DNA from: an uncultured Clostridia bacterium
Lineage (GTDB): Bacteria; Bacillota; Clostridia; Oscillospirales; CAG-382
DNA length: 11,633 nucleotides
Reading direction: 5' to 3'
NCBI GenBank assembly: GCA_905235695.1
Contig: CAJOMW010000045.1
Coordinates: forward strand, 1-11,633
Shown here in pieces: positions 6,331 to 11,633 of the stretch (the stretch's first letter is position 1; each line of letters begins with the position of its first letter). A model generated the notes under the pieces. The model saw only the letters and a list, made by a program, of their open reading frames with translations. It searched no databases and was not told the origin of the DNA. A program made the translations under genes and the position numbers.

Positions 6331-7518
6331 ATGTTCAGAAAAAAGGAATGTGTTGCAATGCTTCTTGCCGGCGGCAAGGGCAGCAGACTTTACGATCTCA
6401 CTGACAACACGGCAAAGCCCGCCGTGTCCTTTGGCGCAAAATATCGCATTATTGATTTTCCTCTCACCAACTGCATAAATTCCGGTATAGATACCGTAGG
6501 CGTTCTTACGCAGTATCAGCCGCTTGTCCTCAACGAGTATATTGGCAACGGTCAGCCGTGGGATCTCGACAGAAACTTCGGCGGCGTCAATATTCTTCCG
6601 CCTTATCAGGGAAAAAAGGGCGCAGACTGGTATAAGGGCACGGCAAACGCCATATATCAGAACATGAACTTCATAGAGCGCTACGATCCCGATTACGTTC
6701 TCATTCTTTCGGGCGACCATATATATAAAATGGACTATGCGAGAATGCTCTACGAGCACAAGAGAAATAATGCAGACTGCACGATAAGCGTTATCGAAGT
6801 GCCTTTGAAGGAGGCGAGCCGATTCGGCATAATGTCGGTTAACGACGACGGCTCTATTTACAAATTCGAGGAAAAGCCAAAAGTCCCCGACAGCACGAAG
6901 GCATCCATGGGCATCTACATATTCAACAGAAAGAAGCTGTTTGAATATCTGACCGAAGATGCCAACGATCCCGAATCTTCAAACGATTTCGGAAAGAATA
7001 TCATTCCTAAGATGCTCGCAAACGGTGAGAGAATGTTCGCATATCCGTTTGAGGGATACTGGAAGGACGTCGGAACGATATCGAGCCTCTGGGAGGCAAA
7101 CATGGACCTTCTCGGCGAAGAGCCTGTTTTCAATCTTGAGGATCCCTCCTGGAAGATACGCTCAAGAACGGCAACCGAGCCGCCGCAGTATATAGGAAAC
7201 ACCGCAGTGATTCAGAATTCTATAATAACCGAAGGCTGTGAGATAGAGGGAACCGTAATAAATTCGCTTATCTCAAGCAGCGTCAGAATTGAAAAGGGCG
7301 CAGTCGTAAAAGACTCGGTCATTATGAGCGGAACGCTGATTAAAGAGGGCGCAAGTGTCACCTATTCGATAGTTGACGAGAATGCGGTTATCGGAAAAAA
7401 CTCTGTTGTCGGAGCTGATAAGAGTACCACAAAAAATGTAACCGTGGTCAGCGCAGGTACTGTACTTGAAGACGGTATGAGCATGATACCCGAAAAGACT
7501 TCAAAGAAGCAAAAGTAA
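6331..7518 (+). CDS. glgC: Glucose-1-phosphate adenylyltransferase, catalytic subunit
   Basis: GlgC makes ADP-glucose and pyrophosphate from ATP and glucose-1-phosphate, the committed step of glycogen synthesis. The 395 residues (from the ATG at 6331) show the nucleotide-binding signature LLAGGKGSRL at ~11-20, and PAVSFGAKYRIIDFPLTNC, the ATP/regulatory region. They also show WYKGTANAIYQN, the catalytic Asp in SGDHIYKMD at ~129, the glucose-1-phosphate site FEEKP with Lys at ~182, and GYWKDVGT. From ~290 a left-handed beta-helix with hexapeptide repeats follows (NTAVIQNSIITEGCEIEGTV). The enzyme is complete. AAAGGA at 6316-6321 is 9 nt from the ATG at 6331; an alternative ATG at 6325 would add two residues but leaves only 3 nt. 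glgD follows 18 nt downstream, with its ribosome-binding site overlapping this gene's stop region, suggesting tight co-expression of the two subunits. Confidence 0.96.
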   Translation: MFRKKECVAMLLAGGKGSRLYDLTDNTAKPAVSFGAKYRIIDFPLTNCINSGIDTVGVLTQYQPLVLNEYIGNGQPWDLDRNFGGVNILPPYQGKKGADWYKGTANAIYQNMNFIERYDPDYVLILSGDHIYKMDYARMLYEHKRNNADCTISVIEVPLKEASRFGIMSVNDDGSIYKFEEKPKVPDSTKASMGIYIFNRKKLFEYLTEDANDPESSNDFGKNIIPKMLANGERMFAYPFEGYWKDVGTISSLWEANMDLLGEEPVFNLEDPSWKIRSRTATEPPQYIGNTAVIQNSIITEGCEIEGTVINSLISSSVRIEKGAVVKDSVIMSGTLIKEGASVTYSIVDENAVIGKNSVVGADKSTTKNVTVVSAGTVLEDGMSMIPEKTSKKQK

Positions 7519-7536
7519 AGGAGGAGGGACAAGACA

Positions 7537-8676
7537 ATGACAGTAGCAGGACTTATATTTTCAAACATTCACGACAGAAATATACCTGAGCTCACGCAGA
7601 AGCGCACCATGGCGTCCGTCCCCTTTGGCGGAAGGTACAGGCTCATTGACTTTACGCTCTCAAATATGGTAAACGCTGACATCGCAAAAGTCGGCGTTAT
7701 AACGCATTACAATTATCAGTCGCTCATGGATCATCTCGGAAGCGGAAAGGACTGGGATCTTTCGAGAAGCGACGGCGGTATAAAGATACTTCCTCCGTTT
7801 ATCACCGCATACGATAATACGACTTCCTCTATGCAGCCGTATTCGAGCCGCCTTGAGGCTCTTATCGGAGCGTATAACTTTATTTCGGGCAGCAAAGAGG
7901 ACTATTTTGTGCTCTCTGACTGCGACACGGTCTGCAATATTGATTTGAAGGACGTAATATACTATCATATAACCAATCACGCCGACATAACTATGGTCGC
8001 CAAGAACACTTACGTCACAAAATCCGAGGCTGCCGTATCCACGATAGTGGAAACCGACGAAAACTCAAGGATAACAAATATTCTTCATAACCCCACTAAC
8101 GTAGAAGGAAAGGTAAATCTCTGCCTTAATATATTCGTGCTCAAGCGCGAATACCTTCTCAGTATTATTTTCGACTCTCTTGCGAGAGGGTACAAGAGTT
8201 TTACGAGAGACGTCATAATGAAGTATAAGGACACGAACAAATTTATAACATATACTAAGTTTGACGGCTACTACGCTTCAATGAGCTCCCTTGAGAGCTA
8301 TTACAAATGCAGTATGGACCTTCTTGATCCGAAGGTAACGGACAGTCTCTTCGGCGTAAAGAACAGGACTATATATACTAAGGTAAAAAATTCCGCGCCG
8401 ACAAGATATGTAGGCGCAAGCACTGTTAAGAACTCCCTTATAGCCGACGGCTGTATAATCGAGGGCACAGTTGAAAACTCGATACTGTTCAGAGGCGTAA
8501 AGGTCGGCAAAAACTCGGTTGTAAGAAATTCTATAATCATGCAGGATGCCTTCATCGAGGACAATGTAAACCTCAACTGCGTCATAAGCGACAAGGACGC
8601 CGTTATAAAGAGCGGCAGATACCTTTCGGGACACGAGACGCACCCGTTCTGCATAAGCAAAGGAACGGTAATATAA
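7537..8676 (+). CDS. glgD: GlgD, regulatory/non-catalytic ADP-glucose pyrophosphorylase subunit
   Basis: The 379-residue paralogue of GlgC has the same fold order: nucleotidyltransferase domain ~1-265 and left-handed beta-helix ~290-355. The glycine-rich ATP signature is missing and replaced by LIFSNIHDRNIPELTQKRTM. VPFGGRYRLIDFTLSN is retained. The catalytic loop SGDHIYKMD is altered to SDCDTVCNID, and KGTANAIYQN is replaced by SRLEALIGAYNF. These losses are the hallmark of GlgD. In Firmicutes studied so far it associates with GlgC and raises activity or alters regulation while being inactive or nearly so alone. A strong, purine-rich ribosome-binding site (AAAGGAGGAGG, 7517-7527) straddles the glgC stop. 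The product is intact; a catalytic role is unlikely but not excluded. Confidence 0.95.
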   Translation: MTVAGLIFSNIHDRNIPELTQKRTMASVPFGGRYRLIDFTLSNMVNADIAKVGVITHYNYQSLMDHLGSGKDWDLSRSDGGIKILPPFITAYDNTTSSMQPYSSRLEALIGAYNFISGSKEDYFVLSDCDTVCNIDLKDVIYYHITNHADITMVAKNTYVTKSEAAVSTIVETDENSRITNILHNPTNVEGKVNLCLNIFVLKREYLLSIIFDSLARGYKSFTRDVIMKYKDTNKFITYTKFDGYYASMSSLESYYKCSMDLLDPKVTDSLFGVKNRTIYTKVKNSAPTRYVGASTVKNSLIADGCIIEGTVENSILFRGVKVGKNSVVRNSIIMQDAFIEDNVNLNCVISDKDAVIKSGRYLSGHETHPFCISKGTVI

Positions 8677-8717
8677 ACAAGTTAAAAGTGAAGAGAGACA
8701 AGAGAAGAGTTAAGGAT

Positions 8718-8737
8718 GAAATTCCCGGCGGAATTTC
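8718..8737 (+). repeat. Perfect 8-bp palindromic hairpin just upstream of the glgA ribosome-binding site
   Basis: GAAATTCC (8718-8725) pairs perfectly with GGAATTTC (8730-8737) around CGGC. There is no following T run, so it is not a terminator. It is preceded by a purine-rich stretch (8683-8716) with GTTAAAAGTGAAGAG- and GAGTTAAGGATG-like words and lies 10 nt before the AGGAG at 8748-8752. It may be an mRNA-stability or translation-control element, or a copy of a dispersed intergenic repeat. Confidence 0.6.
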
Positions 8738-8760
8738 TCCGGTGGTTAGGAGTGTAAATA

Positions 8761-10203
8761 GTGGCAATTAAGGTTTTGATGGTAGGCTCCGAAATGGTGC
8801 CGTTTGCTTCGACGGGTGGACTCGGCGATGTTCTCGGATCGCTTCCGGCGGCATGCAACAAAGAGAGCGGCGGAAGTGTAGAGGTTCGCGCAGTGATACC
8901 TCTGTACGCATCCGTTCCGGAGGACGTCAGGAGCAGTCTCACTTTCATAAAGAGCATAACCGTTCCGCTCTCATGGAGAAATTTGTACTGCGGCATATTC
9001 AAATATGAAAAAGACGGCGTTGTAACGTATTTTATCGACAACGAATACTATTTCAAGCGCCCCGATATGTACGGAAATTATGACGACGGCGAACGCTTTG
9101 CGTTCTTTGCATCTGCCGTTCTTCACATTCTTCCTCACATAGACTTTTTCCCCGACGTGCTTCACGCCCACGACTGGCAGAGCGCGCTTTCGGTCGTATA
9201 CTTAAAGACTACGTTTGCTCACAATCCGCAGTACAATAAAATTAAAGCCGTGTATACCATACACAACGTCGCATATCAGGGAAAATATGATAAGGCGATT
9301 CTCGGTGACGTATTCGGACTTGACGTAAGGTATATGTCTCTGCTCGAAAACGACGGATGCATAAATCTTATGAAGGGCGCAATAGCCCTTGCGGATAAGG
9401 TAACGACGGTAAGCCCCACATACGCCGAGGAGCTCAAGTATCCCGAGCATTCGCACGGTATGAACTATATTCTCAGTCAGAACGCCTATAAGTTTTTCGG
9501 TATACTGAACGGCATAGACTACGACTATTACAATCCGAAAAAGGATAAGTCGATAAAGTATAATTATTCGGCAACCGGCTTTGCGAACAAGGTCAAAAAC
9601 AAGACTGCCCTTCAGCAGGAGCTGGGACTTTCCGTCGACGAGAATGCGCCGCTTATCGCAATTATATCACGCCTTGCCGACCATAAGGGAATGGACCTTG
9701 TAACGGGGATAATCGAGGACGTCCTCAATTACAGCGACGCGCAGTTTGTTGTTCTGGGCAAAGGAGAGAGAAAATACGAGGAGTTCTTTGAGCGCCTTGC
9801 GTATAATCAGCCGCTCAAGGCAAAGGCTCTTATAACTTATGACAAGGAGTTGTCTAAGAGGATATACGCGGCATCGGATATATTCGTCATGCCTTCTCTC
9901 AGCGAGCCTTGCGGACTGTCGCAGATGATAGCGTCAAGGTACGGATCCGTTCCGGTAACGAGAGAGACCGGCGGACTTTACGATTCCATAAAGGGATATT
10001 ACGAAAAAGACGGTGTAATTTATGGAAACGGATTCACGTTTGCCAATTATAACCAATATGAGCTTAAAGACAGAATTTTTGCGGCACTCGGGCTTTACAG
10101 CGACAAGGAAAAATGGAAAAAACTCGTCGAAAAGGTCATGAAAACCGACTTCAGCTGGGCTGTTTCGGCAAAAAAGTATATTGAAATGTATGAAAATTTG
10201 TGA
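8761..10203 (+). CDS. glgA: Glycogen synthase (ADP-glucose), GT5
   Basis: GlgA transfers glucose from ADP-glucose to the growing alpha-1,4 chain. The 480-residue length matches the family. The GT5 N-terminal domain starts KVLMVGSEMVPFASTGGLGD. The first glycine motif reads STGGL (17-21) where the classic form is KTGGL, so the lysine is replaced by Ser17. HAHDWQSAL (~135-143) carries the conserved active-site His137. The GT-B C-terminal domain has SRLADHKGMDL with Arg304 and Lys309 (counterparts of the phosphate-binding Arg/Lys), then SEPCGLSQM with Glu382 and Cys384, and the second TGGL at 403-406. The start is GTG, supported by AGGAG 8 nt upstream; no better ATG is available. The gap of 84 nt from glgD holds a hairpin. 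The enzyme looks complete and functional. Confidence 0.96.
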   Translation: MAIKVLMVGSEMVPFASTGGLGDVLGSLPAACNKESGGSVEVRAVIPLYASVPEDVRSSLTFIKSITVPLSWRNLYCGIFKYEKDGVVTYFIDNEYYFKRPDMYGNYDDGERFAFFASAVLHILPHIDFFPDVLHAHDWQSALSVVYLKTTFAHNPQYNKIKAVYTIHNVAYQGKYDKAILGDVFGLDVRYMSLLENDGCINLMKGAIALADKVTTVSPTYAEELKYPEHSHGMNYILSQNAYKFFGILNGIDYDYYNPKKDKSIKYNYSATGFANKVKNKTALQQELGLSVDENAPLIAIISRLADHKGMDLVTGIIEDVLNYSDAQFVVLGKGERKYEEFFERLAYNQPLKAKALITYDKELSKRIYAASDIFVMPSLSEPCGLSQMIASRYGSVPVTRETGGLYDSIKGYYEKDGVIYGNGFTFANYNQYELKDRIFAALGLYSDKEKWKKLVEKVMKTDFSWAVSAKKYIEMYENL

Positions 10204-10242
10204 TAGAATATTTATGTCGAAATTTGCGCGCAGAGTTCTATA

Positions 10243-10257
10243 AAGTAAATTTTACTT
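10243..10257. promoter_or_regulatory. 15-bp AT-rich palindrome between glgA and glgP
   Basis: AAGTAAA (10243-10249) and TTTACTT (10251-10257) form a perfect inverted repeat around one T. Symmetry and size fit a dimeric regulator site, but no convincing promoter boxes flank it, and an AT-rich palindrome this short could be chance. Confidence 0.3.
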
Positions 10258-10280
10258 GATTTTATAACAACCAATATGTT

Positions 10281-10320
10281 TTTCCTGCGGCTTTTTCACC
10301 GCAGGAAATATTTTCGATTT
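10281..10320 (+). terminator. Terminator-like hairpin between glgA and glgP
   Basis: The 10-bp perfect stem TTTCCTGCGG (10281-10290) pairs with CCGCAGGAAA (10299-10308) around an 8-nt loop. It is followed by TATTTTCGATTT, an interrupted T tract. It lies 78 nt after the glgA stop and 43 nt before the glgP start. It probably terminates or attenuates the glgBCDA transcript, with partial read-through possible. Confidence 0.7.
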
Positions 10321-10350
10321 AGCGCTGTTTTTATGGAAGGAATGGTCAAA

Positions 10351-11633
10351 GTGAACAAAACAGACGTAAGGAAAAATATCGAATCAAAGCTTTCGAGATA
10401 CTTCGGAGTCTCGGCGCACGAGGCTACCGATGAGCAGATGTACAAGGCGTGTGCGATGACTGTAAAGGATCTGCTTGCTCAGAAGAGAAACGACTATAAA
10501 AAGACGGTAAACAAGCAGGGCGGAAAGCGCGTGTACTATATGTGCATGGAATTTCTGCTCGGGCGCTCTCTTAAAAACAATCTGAGCAATCTCGGACTTG
10601 TCGGCGAATACACAGAAGCACTGAAAGAGCTCGGATTTGAGCTTTGCGACCTGTACGAGCAGGAGCCGGATGCGGGACTCGGAAACGGAGGTCTCGGAAG
10701 ACTTGCGGCTTGCTTTCTCGACTCTCTGTCGTCTCTTGACTATCCGGCAACCGGCTTTTCGATATTGTATGAGTACGGGCTTTTTAAGCAGAAGCTGGTT
10801 GACGGCTTGCAGATAGAGCTTCCGGACGTCTGGCTGCCCGGCGGCGAGGTATGGCTGGTTCCGAGGACAGACAGAACCTTTAAGGTGAAATTCGGCGGAC
10901 ATATCCGTGAAAGCTGGGATAACGGCAGGTGCAATATCGTTTACGAAGACGCCGAAGAAGTCGAAGCGGTCGCAAACGACATGATGATATCCGGCGCTGA
11001 CAGCGAGGCCGTAAGTTTACTCAGACTTTGGAAAGCTCAGGACGTAGTCGGCTTTGATATGAGCCTGTTTACGCAGGGGCAGTATATGAAGGCTGTCGAA
11101 AAGAATACCAATGCCGAGGCTATATCAAAGGTCCTCTATCCGTCGGACAACCACGTAGAAGGAAAGATGCTCAGACTCACTCAGCAGTATTTTCTCACCT
11201 CCGCTTCATGCCAGAGCATAATAAGGGATCACATGGCGGTATACGGCACGCTCGACAACTTTGCCGATAAGGTGGCGATACATATAAACGACACTCACCC
11301 GGCGCTTTGCATACCGGAGCTTATGAGAATATTCCTCGACGACTACTATATGTCATGGGATGACGCATGGAATATCGTCACAAAGGTAATATCCTATACT
11401 AACCATACCGTAATGCCCGAAGCCCTTGAAACTTGGAACGAAGACCTGTTCAAGCTCAGACTTCCGAGAATATACATGATAATCTGCGAGATAAACAGAA
11501 GATTTTGTGAGCATGCGTGGACGTCCTTCCCCGGAAACTGGGATAAAATATCAGGCATGGCGATAATCGCACATAATCAGATACGCATGGCAAATCTCAG
11601 CGTTATAGGCTCTCATACCGTAAACGGCGTTTC
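10351..11633 (+). CDS. glgP: Glycogen/starch phosphorylase, GT35 (3'-truncated by window edge)
   Basis: GlgP uses inorganic phosphate and PLP to release glucose-1-phosphate from glycogen ends. The first 427 residues are visible and the frame stays open to the window end; the family is about 750-830 residues long. Family blocks seen are KRVYYMCMEFLLGRSL, LGNGGLGRLAACFLDSL, YPATGFSILYEYGLFKQK, DNHVEGKMLRLTQQYF (HVEGK near 268-272), HINDTHPALCIPELM (~312-326) and SYTNHTVMPEALETW. The PLP-binding lysine and the C-terminal domain lie outside the window. The usual QDIIRR-type stretch reads QSIIRDHM here. GTG at 10351 is chosen because GGAAGGAA (10335-10342) is suitably spaced; in-frame ATGs at 10333 and 10342 overlap or abut that site. 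It belongs to the glg cluster by position but is separated from glgA by 147 nt with a terminator-like hairpin. Confidence 0.94.
   Translation, partial: MNKTDVRKNIESKLSRYFGVSAHEATDEQMYKACAMTVKDLLAQKRNDYKKTVNKQGGKRVYYMCMEFLLGRSLKNNLSNLGLVGEYTEALKELGFELCDLYEQEPDAGLGNGGLGRLAACFLDSLSSLDYPATGFSILYEYGLFKQKLVDGLQIELPDVWLPGGEVWLVPRTDRTFKVKFGGHIRESWDNGRCNIVYEDAEEVEAVANDMMISGADSEAVSLLRLWKAQDVVGFDMSLFTQGQYMKAVEKNTNAEAISKVLYPSDNHVEGKMLRLTQQYFLTSASCQSIIRDHMAVYGTLDNFADKVAIHINDTHPALCIPELMRIFLDDYYMSWDDAWNIVTKVISYTNHTVMPEALETWNEDLFKLRLPRIYMIICEINRRFCEHAWTSFPGNWDKISGMAIIAHNQIRMANLSVIGSHTVNGV

Noticed and set aside
6073..6759. 228-residue minus-strand open frame over the glgB end and glgC start
   Set aside because: It lies entirely opposite conserved GlgB/GlgC coding sequence and the intervening gap, with no family resemblance.
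1..11633. tRNA, rRNA, insertion sequence, phage, toxin-antitoxin or defence genes
   Set aside because: Reading both strands gave no cloverleaf, transposase, inverted terminal repeats or known defence domain; the window is housekeeping and glycogen metabolism apart from the LRR-dockerin gene.

Overview
The window looks like chromosomal DNA from an anaerobic, Gram-positive, Clostridia-type bacterium, most likely an Oscillospiraceae/Ruminococcaceae-like gut organism or an uncultured relative. The inference rests on four things: a paired glgC-glgD glycogen locus typical of Firmicutes, a CD1247-like acidic protein directly after efp, a secreted BspA-type leucine-rich-repeat protein ending in a type I dockerin, and frequent ATA isoleucine codons. 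No taxonomic marker was tested, so the placement is tentative.

Left part (1-2680, + strand). The window opens inside efp (translation elongation factor P), followed by a small, very acidic protein of unknown function and an intrinsic terminator. A strong sigma-A-type promoter then drives a roughly 190-nt structured leader and a gene for a secreted LRR-dockerin protein. In this sequence that gene is broken: the signal peptide and N-terminal domain lie in one frame, the repeats and dockerin in another.

Middle (2638-4416). A convergent minus-strand gene encodes an SPFH-domain protein with three C-terminal zinc ribbons. It has its own promoter, and its terminator sits in the gap between it and the LRR gene. 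A 405-bp AT-rich divergent region separates it from the glycogen locus and holds good promoters facing each way.

Right part (4322-11633, + strand). The glycogen cluster runs glgB - glgC - glgD - glgA - glgP (cut by the window end). ADP-glucose is made by GlgC, probably with the non-catalytic partner GlgD. GlgA polymerises it, GlgB adds alpha-1,6 branches, and GlgP releases glucose-1-phosphate. glgB to glgA are probably one transcript. A hairpin lies just upstream of the glgA start and a terminator-like hairpin lies between glgA and glgP, so dosage may step down along the cluster. The reading frame for the extreme N-terminus of GlgB also appears displaced, a second frame break of the same direction as the one in the LRR gene.

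I found no CRISPR array, RNA gene, insertion sequence or phage module, and no convincing new multi-gene system. The points most worth checking are the two frame breaks, the symmetric dockerin, the paired 10-bp repeats before the glgB promoter, and the palindrome upstream of glgA.
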